From contig DASYYY010000005.1 in NCBI GenBank assembly GCA_035933635.1, forward strand, positions 1-64,000: a stretch of 64,000 nt of DNA. The letters are read 5' to 3'. This stretch comes from JAKIVR01 sp035933635 (GTDB lineage: Archaea > Thermoplasmatota > Thermoplasmata > Lutacidiplasmatales > UBA184). The position numbers and the translations under genes were made by a program. How positions within the stretch are numbered: the stretch's first letter is position 1; each line of letters opens with the position of its first letter. The notes under the pieces were generated by a model. That model saw only the letters and a list, made by a program, of their open reading frames with translations, made no database searches and was not told the origin of the DNA. Below are positions 36,156 to 43,675 of the stretch, piece after piece.

Positions 36156-37178
36156 TTACGCCGGACGGCCCGGCCGTCGGGGGAGCCCGACCGGTGGCAC
36201 CGGGTGGAATGGGTCCCATCCGGCCGCGGGCAGGGAGTTCCACCCATTCGGTGTCCGGAGCCAGGTCCCGTGCCCCGAGGTGACTCGTCCGATGACGGTG
36301 AGCGGACAGTCGAGGGGGGTCAGGGCGCGGCGGGCGGCGGGAAGCGAACGCGGGGGGATCGCGGCGAGCAACTCGTAATCGCCGCCGTAGGCGACCAGCT
36401 CGACCTGCCGGGCCCACGCGTCGTCCCGGGCGCGGAGGGAGCGGTGCAAGGGCAGTGCGCCGGAATCGATCTCCGCTCCCGTTCGGCTCGCCTCGGAGAT
36501 CAGGCGTATCGATTCGAACACACCATCGGAGGTGTCGGTCATCGCGTGGGCGATCCCCGCCAGACGCTCCCCTTCGGGCACCCGCGCCCGGACGGCCCGC
36601 AACACCGCGTTCCGGCGGGTGACGGAACGGCCCTGGGAGAGCGATGCGGCCGCGACGCCGCCTCCGCCCACGGTCCCGGTCACGACGAAGAGATCGCCGG
36701 GGCGCGCCCGGTCGCGACCGGGCAGTTTTCGGCTCGTCGCCACGCCCAGCGCGGTCCCGACGAGCGTCCGCCCGGCCGCCGACTTGGTATCGCCGCCCGA
36801 GAGTCGAACTCCGTAGCGCGCGAGCGACCGGCGGACACCCTGGACGACGCCGCGGGCCCATGTCTCCGGAGTCTCCGGCGGAACGAGCACGTCGAGGAGG
36901 AACGCGATGGGCCGGCCTCCCTTCGAGGCGATGTCGCTGAGGTTGGCCTGGACGAGCGCCGAACCGATCAGCCCCGGCGAGGTGTCCCGCCAGAAGTGGA
37001 CCCCTTCGGCGAAGGCATCGGTGGTGATCAGGAGCCGCCCGCGAGGGAGCGAGATCGAGGCCACGTCATCGCCGAGGGGTAGCTCGCCCTTCGGTGCGCG
37101 CCCGGCGGTGGCCCGGAGCCAAGCGTGGAAGGGCCGCTCCCGTAGCCCCCCGTCGCCAGGCTGGTGCGGCCGGGCCAT
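36156..37178 (-). CDS. thiL: Thiamine-monophosphate kinase
   Basis: 340 residues, PurM/AIR-synthase-like fold. Seen: GDDVASI near residue 37, TTDAFAEGVHFWRD, NLSDIASKGGRPIAFLLDV, SGGDTKSA, FVVTGTVGGGGVAAA and MTDTSDGVFESIRLISEA, the usual order of the metal and ATP sites in ThiL. It makes thiamine diphosphate from the monophosphate. The stop of the upstream acyl-CoA dehydrogenase gene is only 8 nt before its ATG, so the genes are likely cotranscribed, although their functions have no obvious link. Confidence 0.9.
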   Translation of the reverse strand: MARPHQPGDGGLRERPFHAWLRATAGRAPKGELPLGDDVASISLPRGRLLITTDAFAEGVHFWRDTSPGLIGSALVQANLSDIASKGGRPIAFLLDVLVPPETPETWARGVVQGVRRSLARYGVRLSGGDTKSAAGRTLVGTALGVATSRKLPGRDRARPGDLFVVTGTVGGGGVAAASLSQGRSVTRRNAVLRAVRARVPEGERLAGIAHAMTDTSDGVFESIRLISEASRTGAEIDSGALPLHRSLRARDDAWARQVELVAYGGDYELLAAIPPRSLPAARRALTPLDCPLTVIGRVTSGHGTWLRTPNGWNSLPAAGWDPFHPVPPVGLPRRPGRPA

Positions 37179-37186
37179 CGGACCCC

Positions 37187-38377
37187 CTACTTGTACGGGA
37201 CGAACTCCTTGCCGAGGAGTTCGCGGCCGAGGATGATCCGCATGATGTTGAGCCCGCCCTCAGCGCCGACCATGTAGGACATGATGCCGCGGAAGCCGAG
37301 CTCGAGGCCGATGTCCTTGGTGTACCCCGCCGCTCCGAACCACATCATCACGCGCTTGACCGTCTCGAAGGCGATCGGCGGCGCGGTGAGCTTGACCGAA
37401 GCGACGGCCCGATCGACCTCGGAGCGGTGCGAGTCGTCCCCGCGCAGCGTATACCGGTCGAGCAGCCAGGCCGCCCGGCGGCACTGCCACTTGACCGCCT
37501 CGACTTGGGTAAAGAGGTCCACGAGTTCGAACTGGATCGCCTCGAACTTGCCTAGCGGCTGCCCGAACGCCTCGCGCTCCTTGACGTAGGCCATCCCGAT
37601 CTCGAGCGCGCGCTCGGCCGCCCCCACGCACGCCGCCGAGACGAACGTTCGCGCGACGGAGAAGCCCTCCATGGCGAGGTCGAACCCGCGGCCCTCGCTT
37701 CCCAGCAGGTACTTCTCCGGGACCCGGGCGTGGTCGTAGGTGATGGCACCGGTGGAGATGCCCATCCGACCCATGTTCGAGAACCGCTGGGTCGACAACC
37801 TCGGCGCCCGCGTCGGCACGTAGAGGAAGTTGAACCCGCGGCCCTCCCCCTTGGTCAGGGTGAGGTGACCGCCGCCGAGCTCCCGGGCCTCCTCGACGCC
37901 GGAGAGGAAGGCCTTCTCGCCGTGGACGACGAACTCGTGGCCATCGCGGCGGCTGGTGGTGCGCATGTGGGCCAGATCGCTGCCGCCGGTGGGCTCGGTC
38001 GTGGCGATGCCCAGGAACGCCTCTCCGCGGCAGACCGCCGGGAGCACCTCGCGCTTGGCCTCCTCGGTACCGTGACGGGCCAGGACCCAGCCCCAGCCGG
38101 CCTCGAGCAGGAAGAACACGGCCGTGGCCATCGAGAAGTCGCCGCGCCCGACCTCCTCGGCCGCCAGCTCGGTGAGCACGGCGGAGGCGCCCATTCCACC
38201 GTACTCGGTCGGGACGGGCATCGCGAGCAACCCGAGGTGCGCCATCTCGGCGAGGACCTCCTTGGGGATCCGGCCCTCGGAATCGATCCGCCGCTCGTTG
38301 GGGCGGAGGACCGTGTCGCCGAACTTCCGGACCGCCTGCTGGAAGGCGCGCTCCTCGTCGCTGAGTTCGAAGTCCAT
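37187..38377 (-). CDS. Acyl-CoA dehydrogenase
   Basis: 396 residues. The N-terminal helical domain begins MDFELSDEERAFQQAVRKFG; the beta domain has ATTEPTGGSDLAHMRTT (FAD contact) and the substrate-gate part GRMGISTGAITYDHARVP; the C-terminal helical domain has KEREAFGQPLGKFEAIQFEL and GAAGYTKDIGLELGFRGI. A catalytic Glu at the usual place in the C-terminal domain is not certain, since MVGAEGGLNIMRI could supply it. It should oxidise an acyl-CoA with FAD and pass electrons to ETF. The ATG at 38377 follows a TATA element by 29 nt. Confidence 0.9.
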   Translation of the reverse strand: MDFELSDEERAFQQAVRKFGDTVLRPNERRIDSEGRIPKEVLAEMAHLGLLAMPVPTEYGGMGASAVLTELAAEEVGRGDFSMATAVFFLLEAGWGWVLARHGTEEAKREVLPAVCRGEAFLGIATTEPTGGSDLAHMRTTSRRDGHEFVVHGEKAFLSGVEEARELGGGHLTLTKGEGRGFNFLYVPTRAPRLSTQRFSNMGRMGISTGAITYDHARVPEKYLLGSEGRGFDLAMEGFSVARTFVSAACVGAAERALEIGMAYVKEREAFGQPLGKFEAIQFELVDLFTQVEAVKWQCRRAAWLLDRYTLRGDDSHRSEVDRAVASVKLTAPPIAFETVKRVMMWFGAAGYTKDIGLELGFRGIMSYMVGAEGGLNIMRIILGRELLGKEFVPYK

Positions 38378-38402
38378 GCGGCGTCGGGGAGGGAGGCCGG
38401 GA

Positions 38403-38410
38403 GTAATTCC
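38403..38410 (-). promoter_or_regulatory. TATA-like element for acyl-CoA dehydrogenase operon
   Basis: GGAATTAC (minus strand) is centred 29 nt before the acyl-CoA dehydrogenase ATG, matching the leaderless spacing seen elsewhere in the window. Confidence 0.55.
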
Positions 38411-38481
38411 CCTTTGCCGGAGGGGGCTCAGGGTCGCCCTGCGTCGCCCCCGGGGAGCCTTCGTCGTCGACCCCGCGGGGT

Positions 38482-39780
38482 TCAGATGCCGAAGTACAGC
38501 GCCGCGAACGTCACGCCCACGCAGATCGCCGTCATCGGTGCGCCGTGGCGGACAAACTCCTTCAGTCCCAAGCGCTCCCCCTGCCGCTCGGCCTGCTCGA
38601 CGATGATGAGGTTGCTCGCCGCGCCGAGGAAGGTGAGGTTGCCCGCGAGGGTGCTCATCGCCGCGAGCCCCAGCCACACCGTCGGCGTCGTCGCGGTGTA
38701 GCCGAGGTGGCTCAGGACCGGGATCTGCAATGCGACCCACGGAACGTTGCTGAACAGCTGCGGTCCGAGGAGGCTCGTGAGCGCGATCGCCGGTAGCGGG
38801 CTCGCTCCGGAGTGAGCGCCCGGGATCGGCAGCAACGACTCGAGCGACCCGACGACGCCGGAGGAGGTGGCCCCCGCCACGACCAAGAACAACCCTCCGA
38901 ACAGGAGCATCAGCGTCCAGTTGACCCGCCGTACGAGCTCGACACGCCTCGACGACACCGCGAGGAGGACGGCCGCGCCGCCGAGCGCGACCAGGTAATC
39001 CGGTACCGCCTGGAACCCGAGAAGCTCGGCCGACAGATCGATCCCGACCATCGTGGCCATCGTCCCGCCAAAGACCCAGAGCGCGGGCAACCGCCGCAGG
39101 CGCGGCAGCCACCCGCCGCTCGGGAAGAGTGGGATCCTCGGGTAGCGCGCGTAGAGCGGCGAGGAAGAGTACTCGGCACGGAACGCGGCACGGAGATACC
39201 ATCCCCCGAGGAGCAGGCACAGCACCGTAGGGACCAGCAGGTAGCGCAGGAACGTGGCGAAGGGGGCGGTGAACCCGCTCGAGAGCGCGACCAGCAGGTT
39301 CTGGGGATTCCCGATCGGGGTCGCCACGCTCCCGACGGTCACGGCGAACGCGAGCGTCAGTAGCAGCGGGGTCGGCGAGATGCCCAGGCGGCGGGAGACG
39401 AGGATGAGGAGCGGCACACCGAGAAGGACCAGCGCGTCGTTGACGAGGAACGCCGAGAGCACCCCGAGCCCGAGGAAGAGCGCGAACGCCAGTTCCGGGA
39501 GGTCGCGGGAGCGTCCGATCAGCCAGTGCGCCAGATGCTCGATGGCCCCCGACTTCTCGAGACCCGCCGTCAGCACGAACAGTGCCAGCAGGAACAGAAG
39601 GATGGGAACGGCCGCGTCGAGGGCTGCGGCCGCGGCGCCGAGCGGGAGTATTCCCGACCCGACGAACAGCCCACCACCGGCCAGGAAGACCGCCCATGCG
39701 GGCGGGCCCCGATGGAAGACCTGGGGCGCGAGGAGCGCCCCGTAGACCCCCACGAGAAGCAGCGCACCGGCCCACTCCAT
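38482..39780 (-). CDS. Ion transporter of the ArsB/NhaD (IT) superfamily
   Basis: 432 residues with about eleven hydrophobic segments. Signature-like parts are FLVNDALVLLGVPLLILV near residue 110, TVGSVATPIGNPQNLLVA near 150, and the inverted-repeat counterpart AGNLTFLGAASNLIIVEQA near 390. The GNPQN and GAASN hairpins are those of the IT superfamily (ArsB, NhaD, CitMHS, DASS). Arsenite export, sodium/proton exchange or dicarboxylate transport are all possible; no arsenic genes adjoin. The ATG at 39780 follows a CCTAAAAG promoter element by 25 nt. Confidence 0.85.
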   Translation of the reverse strand: MEWAGALLLVGVYGALLAPQVFHRGPPAWAVFLAGGGLFVGSGILPLGAAAAALDAAVPILLFLLALFVLTAGLEKSGAIEHLAHWLIGRSRDLPELAFALFLGLGVLSAFLVNDALVLLGVPLLILVSRRLGISPTPLLLTLAFAVTVGSVATPIGNPQNLLVALSSGFTAPFATFLRYLLVPTVLCLLLGGWYLRAAFRAEYSSSPLYARYPRIPLFPSGGWLPRLRRLPALWVFGGTMATMVGIDLSAELLGFQAVPDYLVALGGAAVLLAVSSRRVELVRRVNWTLMLLFGGLFLVVAGATSSGVVGSLESLLPIPGAHSGASPLPAIALTSLLGPQLFSNVPWVALQIPVLSHLGYTATTPTVWLGLAAMSTLAGNLTFLGAASNLIIVEQAERQGERLGLKEFVRHGAPMTAICVGVTFAALYFGI

Positions 39781-39957
39781 CGTCGCGAGGATGCGGCCCG
39801 GCTTTTAGGAGCCCGGGCACGCCCGGGAGCGACCCAGACCGCCCGGACGATTCAGCGGGAGGGAGTCGCGAGGCTCGGTCGTAGACCATGGTCGGCAGGG
39901 CCGACCTATTTTGGGGAAGTCATTTTGAGCCTCAGCCCACTCCCGCCACCTCCACCC

Positions 39958-41007
39958 ATGGTCGTCCGCGTCGCGGTCAACGGCTACGGAACGATCGGCA
40001 AGCGGGTCGCGGACGCTGTCGCCCGACAGCGCGACATGAAGCTCGTGGGCGTGACCAAGACCCGGCCTAGCTTCGAGGCGGAGATCGCCCGCCAACGTGG
40101 GTACCCGCTCTTCGTCGGCGGAACCGGCCGCATCGAAGAGTTCCGCAGCGCCGGTCTCGAGGTCGCCGGGACCCTGACCGACCTGCTCGGGCAGGCCGAT
40201 GTGGTGGTCGATTGCGCCCCCGAGAAGGTCGGCCGGGAGAATGCCAAGCTGTATCGCGACCTCAAGCTCCGATCGGTCTTCCAGGGCGGGGAGAAGGCCG
40301 ACGTCGCCGAGCACTCGTTCAACGCGCTGGCGAACTATGCGCAGTGCCTCGGAGCCAACAGCCTGCGGGTCGTATCCTGCAACACCACCGGCCTCGCGCG
40401 CGCCGCGTCGGTGCTGCAGTCGCGCTGGGGCGTGGAACGTTGGGACGCGACGATCGTCCGTCGCGCCGGGGACCCGAGCGAATCCGATCGCGGCCCGATC
40501 AACGGGATCCTGCCGACCTTCAAGCTCCCCAGCCACCACGGGCCCGACGTCCGGACGATCTACCCCGAGCTGGAGATCCGCACCACGGCGGTCGTCGTGC
40601 CCACGACGCTCATGCATGTCCACGTCAACCAGGTCAAGCTCCGCAAGGCCCCCACGAACAGCGCCGACCTGGCCACCGCCTTCCGCTCCACCGCCCGCTT
40701 CCACCTCTTTCGCGAATGGGAGAACGTCCAGGGGACCCCGCAGGTCATGGAGTTCGCCCGGGACCGAGGTGCCTCGGCGCGGCCCGACGTGATGGAGAAT
40801 GTCCTCTGGGACCAGGGGATCCACGTCGACGGCACCGAAGCGACCTTCTTCCAGGCTATCCACCAGGAGTCGATCGTCGTCCCGGAGAACGTCGACGCGA
40901 TCCGCGCGATGTTCAAGCTGGCCCCGGACGCCGCCAGCTCGATCGCGGTGACCGACCGGACCCTCGGGATCGGATCGCGTGGTGCGCCGGTCGCGGTCCC
41001 GGCCTAG
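39958..41007 (+). CDS. gap: Glyceraldehyde-3-phosphate dehydrogenase, archaeal type II
   Basis: 349 residues. The N-terminal RVAVNGYGTIGKRVADAV is the nucleotide motif; Cys141 in RVVSCNTTGL is the catalytic nucleophile, and DCAPEKVGREN and VPTTLMHVHVN are family-specific. This is the archaeal class, distinct from bacterial GAPDH, and usually makes 1,3-bisphosphoglycerate with NADP or NAD. A CATTTTG patch lies about 35 nt before the ATG. The next gene follows after 14 nt, so the two may be cotranscribed. Confidence 0.95.
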   Translation: MVVRVAVNGYGTIGKRVADAVARQRDMKLVGVTKTRPSFEAEIARQRGYPLFVGGTGRIEEFRSAGLEVAGTLTDLLGQADVVVDCAPEKVGRENAKLYRDLKLRSVFQGGEKADVAEHSFNALANYAQCLGANSLRVVSCNTTGLARAASVLQSRWGVERWDATIVRRAGDPSESDRGPINGILPTFKLPSHHGPDVRTIYPELEIRTTAVVVPTTLMHVHVNQVKLRKAPTNSADLATAFRSTARFHLFREWENVQGTPQVMEFARDRGASARPDVMENVLWDQGIHVDGTEATFFQAIHQESIVVPENVDAIRAMFKLAPDAASSIAVTDRTLGIGSRGAPVAVPA

Positions 41008-41021
41008 CCGCCCGGCGCACC

Positions 41022-41567
41022 GTGGCGGAGACACGGCGACGCGTGGGCGGCCCGAGCCGCGTGCTGAGCTTCACGGCGGAGATCCTCCAACGGGGCGTGA
41101 ACCCCTTCGTTCCCGTGAGCCCGATCCGATCGCGACGCCTGCGCTCCGAAGGCCGGGGACCGTTACCGGTCCTCCTGCGCATCAACGGCGGTCCGACGAA
41201 GGCGTGGCGCACGAACCTGATGCCCGATGGCCACGGCGGCTTCCTGCTCTATCTCCACGGACCGGCCCGGCGCGGCGCCGGCGTCCGGGTCGGGGATCGT
41301 GTACGGATCTCGATCGAACTCGACCGCCGCTATCGCGGCGGTCCCCAACACCGGATGCCGCCCACGCTCCGAGCGGGTCTCGCGCGCGTGCCGTCCGCGG
41401 CGCGCCACTGGTCGGCCCTGGTGCCGAGTCGCAAGAAGGAGGTCCTGCGCTACCTGGCCCGGCTCCGGGGATCGGAGGCCCGAGCGCGGAACATCGCATT
41501 GACGCTCCGTGCTCTCTCCGGGGCGAGGGTCCGATTTCTCGGCCAGGAGTGGATCGACGGGCGGTGA
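41022..41567 (+). CDS. DUF1905 / YdeI (OmpD-associated) family protein
   Basis: 181 residues if it starts at GTG 41022; GTG 41061 is the main alternative. The N-terminal part, from FTAEILQRGVNPFVPV, matches the small beta-barrel DUF1905 domain; the C-terminal part has the helical YdeI/OmpD-associated motif near SAARHWSALVPSRKKEVLRYL. In bacteria such proteins are linked loosely to stress and bacteriocin tolerance; the molecular role is unknown. This is one of several small bacterial-style genes grouped at 41-43 kb. It ends 24 nt from a convergent gene. Confidence 0.7.
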   Translation: MAETRRRVGGPSRVLSFTAEILQRGVNPFVPVSPIRSRRLRSEGRGPLPVLLRINGGPTKAWRTNLMPDGHGGFLLYLHGPARRGAGVRVGDRVRISIELDRRYRGGPQHRMPPTLRAGLARVPSAARHWSALVPSRKKEVLRYLARLRGSEARARNIALTLRALSGARVRFLGQEWIDGR

Positions 41568-41591
41568 GGGTGCATGCCCCGGCGATCCGCA

Positions 41592-42017
41592 CTAGGCGAG
41601 CGCGCGCTTGAGCAATGCGACAATCCGATCCTCGTCGGCCCGCGTCATGGCGGTGAGGGCGAACTCCGTCGGCCACATGCTCCCCTCGTCGAGCTTGGCC
41701 TCGTCGCTGAAGCCAAGGGTCGCGTAGCGTGTCTTGAACTTCTCAGCCGGCCGGAAGTAGAGGACGATGTCGTCGTCGTTGGAGTACGCCGGCATGCCGT
41801 ACCACGTTCGCGCGGCGAGTTGGGGCGCGTTCGCCTTGACCAGGGCGTGGAGCCGCTGACCGAGGGCGCGGTCGGAGGGATTCATCTCCTCGATCTTGGC
41901 CTGGACGTCCCGCTCACCTTCTTCGCGGGTGGCGCGCGCCTTCATCTCGCGGACCCGCTCCCGCATCGCGGCTTTCTCTTCGGCGCTGAACCCCTTGACG
42001 GGTTTCTTCGTCGGCAT
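41592..42017 (-). CDS. DUF1801 / YdhG-like protein
   Basis: 141 residues. The core matches the YdhG/DUF1801 fold (frataxin-like topology): ALGQRLHALVKANAPQLAARTWYGMPAYSNDDDIVLYF, then a C-terminal helix. The first 40 residues are charged and helical. Function is not established. The gene has no clear operon partner but lies among the small stress-type genes that also include YdeI, AHSA1 and ArsR members. Confidence 0.72.
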   Translation of the reverse strand: MPTKKPVKGFSAEEKAAMRERVREMKARATREEGERDVQAKIEEMNPSDRALGQRLHALVKANAPQLAARTWYGMPAYSNDDDIVLYFRPAEKFKTRYATLGFSDEAKLDEGSMWPTEFALTAMTRADEDRIVALLKRALA

Positions 42018-42158
42018 GGTCGGAACTCACCCACCCCGCCGGTGCGATAGGCGTACCGTCCGGCTTCCACCGGGCTGGATCCGGTCGACGCCGAGATGAC
42101 CCTCCGCCGACGCGACGTCCCGCGCGCCGGCCCCCGTCCGCTGGAGTCGCGACATGAT

Positions 42159-42644
42159 TCAGGCTCCCTCGGCGGGGGTCGTCCCCCGCACCAGCTCCTC
42201 GAGCTGCTTCCAGACCGACTGAGCCCCGGCGACGGCGCCGTACTGGACCATCATGTCCCGAGCTTCCTTCGAAACGCACAGACTCGTGAGCCGGACCGCG
42301 GTCTTCCCTCCCGTCTCCTTCAGGTCCACGGTGGCGCGGATCTCGTTCCCCATTCCTTCGACCTCGAACGTGTACACGAGGCGGGTCACGGGCCGGACCT
42401 CGAGATATTTTCCGACGAAGACAATCGTTTGGCCCTTGGGATCGCGTTGGACGAACCGGTACGCGCCACCGGGACGGACGTCCATCGCTTCGACGATGAA
42501 TGTGCTGCCCTTCGGGCCCCACCACCGTGACAACAGCGCCGGGTCGGTGTAGGCGGCGAACACCCGCGCGGCCGGCGCATGGAAGGTGCGTTCGACGACG
42601 AATTCGCGGTCGGTACTCCCTGGTTCCTCGGTTGGTGTGCTCAT
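42159..42644 (-). CDS. SRPBCC (AHSA1-like) family protein
   Basis: 161 residues. The START/AHSA1-like fold is clear: FVVERTFHAPAARVFAAYTDPALLSRWWGPKG at the N-terminus, with PGGAYRF and KYLEVRPVTRLVYTFE further on. Such proteins form a hydrophobic cavity for small ligands. The gene overlaps the ArsR stop by 4 nt (ATGA). An ArsR regulator with an AHSA1 partner is a frequent pair in soil bacteria, where the pair may respond to small organic molecules. The ligand is unknown. A second ArsR-SRPBCC pair occurs at 60-61 kb. Confidence 0.85.
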   Translation of the reverse strand: MSTPTEEPGSTDREFVVERTFHAPAARVFAAYTDPALLSRWWGPKGSTFIVEAMDVRPGGAYRFVQRDPKGQTIVFVGKYLEVRPVTRLVYTFEVEGMGNEIRATVDLKETGGKTAVRLTSLCVSKEARDMMVQYGAVAGAQSVWKQLEELVRGTTPAEGA

Positions 42645-43021
42645 GGTTGCTTTTCCTGATTCTTCTTCTTCGGCGACCGTTCGACGAGCTGGGCCAGGCG
42701 ACCCAGGCGAACGGTCTCGTCGGCGAGGTACTTGCGGACCCACTCCTCGACACCGGCGAATCGCGCCGGTTCCACGGCGTAGACCCGTTGCTGAGCCCGT
42801 ACGGTGACGCGTACCAGCCCGACCTCACGCAGGACCTTCAGATGCCGCGAGACACCGGGCTGGCTCAGGTGGGGGAATCGTGCACCGATCTCGCCGGCGT
42901 TCCGGGGTCCCCGCCACAAGAGGTCGAGGATCGATCGCCGCGTCGGGTCGGCAAGGGCGGCGAAGACACCCCCGGTCGGAGACCGCTCGTGCGAAGGTTC
43001 CCCGCCAGGCGCTCGAGACAT
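42641..43021 (-). CDS. ArsR-type winged-helix transcriptional regulator
   Basis: 126 residues. The winged-helix core is FAALADPTRRSILDLLWRGPRNAGEIGARFP, then the recognition helix SQPGVSRHLKVLREVGLVRV and wing QQRVYAVEPARF. No metal-binding CxxCx motif is present, so it is probably not an arsenite sensor. The stop overlaps the AHSA1 gene start by 4 nt. Autoregulation through the AT-rich spacer upstream is likely, as in other members. Confidence 0.88.
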   Translation of the reverse strand: MSRAPGGEPSHERSPTGGVFAALADPTRRSILDLLWRGPRNAGEIGARFPHLSQPGVSRHLKVLREVGLVRVTVRAQQRVYAVEPARFAGVEEWVRKYLADETVRLGRLAQLVERSPKKKNQEKQP

Positions 43022-43040
43022 GAGTCTCCCCTAGGTACTG

Positions 43041-43063
43041 CATATTATTCAATGATTATATAA
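43041..43063 (-). promoter_or_regulatory. AT-rich promoter/operator region of the ArsR-AHSA1 operon
   Basis: A block of 23 nt with 20 A/T in DNA that is otherwise about 70% GC. It holds an 8-bp palindrome TTATATAA (43056-43063) and a second TATA-like patch (ATTATTC) centred 26 nt before the ArsR start. Binding of the ArsR protein here would block transcription; that part is inference. Confidence 0.55.
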
Positions 43064-43210
43064 CGTGTAAGTAACACAGGGCCCTCCGTAGGCAGACTCC
43101 CGGGTTCCAGCCTGGTTTTCGGGATTCCCGGGCGGGTGAACCGCCGGGGGCGACCCCCGAGTTAGCGTGTGTCCGAACGGCTGAAAGCCCACCCCGGGTA
43201 GCAACTCCCG

Positions 43211-43675
43211 ATGCCCGAGGAGGATCCGCCGATCCGGCTGTTGCTGATCGAGGATGACGAAGCGGACCTACGCCTCCTGGAGGAGACCCTCAAGGAGATC
43301 CCCGCGAACTTTCGCCTGGAGTATGCTTCGACCGGTGCCGAGGCGCTGCGCCGACTCGATATCTCCGGTCCTTCCGAGCAGCTTCCGGAGGTCGTGCTCC
43401 TCGACCTCAACCTGCCCGGACTGGACGGACGCAAGGTCCTCGCACATCTCCGTGAGGTCCCCCAGCTCGCGGCACTGCCCGTCGTCGTGATCACCGCCTC
43501 TCCCGCGGACGTGGACGTGCTCACCGCCTTCGACCTGAGAGCCCAGGGCTATCTGCGGAAACCGGTCGAAGCTCCGAGCCTGCATTCGGTGCTCAGCCGG
43601 GTTTCCAGTCGGGTCCCTCCCCCGCCCGGCGAACCACCGCGGAGCCCCCCCCCGAAGTCGCGGGCGGTTTCCTAG
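43211..43675 (+). CDS. Response regulator, receiver domain only
   Basis: 154 residues. CheY-like receiver: LLLIEDDEADLRLLEETL (acidic pair), VVLLDLNLPGLDGRKVL with the phospho-acceptor Asp, VVVITASPAD (Thr), and GYLRKPVE (Lys). No output domain; the last 30 residues are Pro-rich. The gene ends 4 nt inside the convergent MASE1 histidine kinase gene. The pair may form one signalling unit even though they lie on opposite strands. Confidence 0.9.
   Translation: MPEEDPPIRLLLIEDDEADLRLLEETLKEIPANFRLEYASTGAEALRRLDISGPSEQLPEVVLLDLNLPGLDGRKVLAHLREVPQLAALPVVVITASPADVDVLTAFDLRAQGYLRKPVEAPSLHSVLSRVSSRVPPPPGEPPRSPPPKSRAVS

Noticed and set aside
37187..39889. A 900-residue frame that would fuse the acyl-CoA dehydrogenase to an upstream protein
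   Set aside because: The part upstream of 38377 is a shadow of the ion transporter gene; the conserved protein starts at the ATG with its own TATA element.
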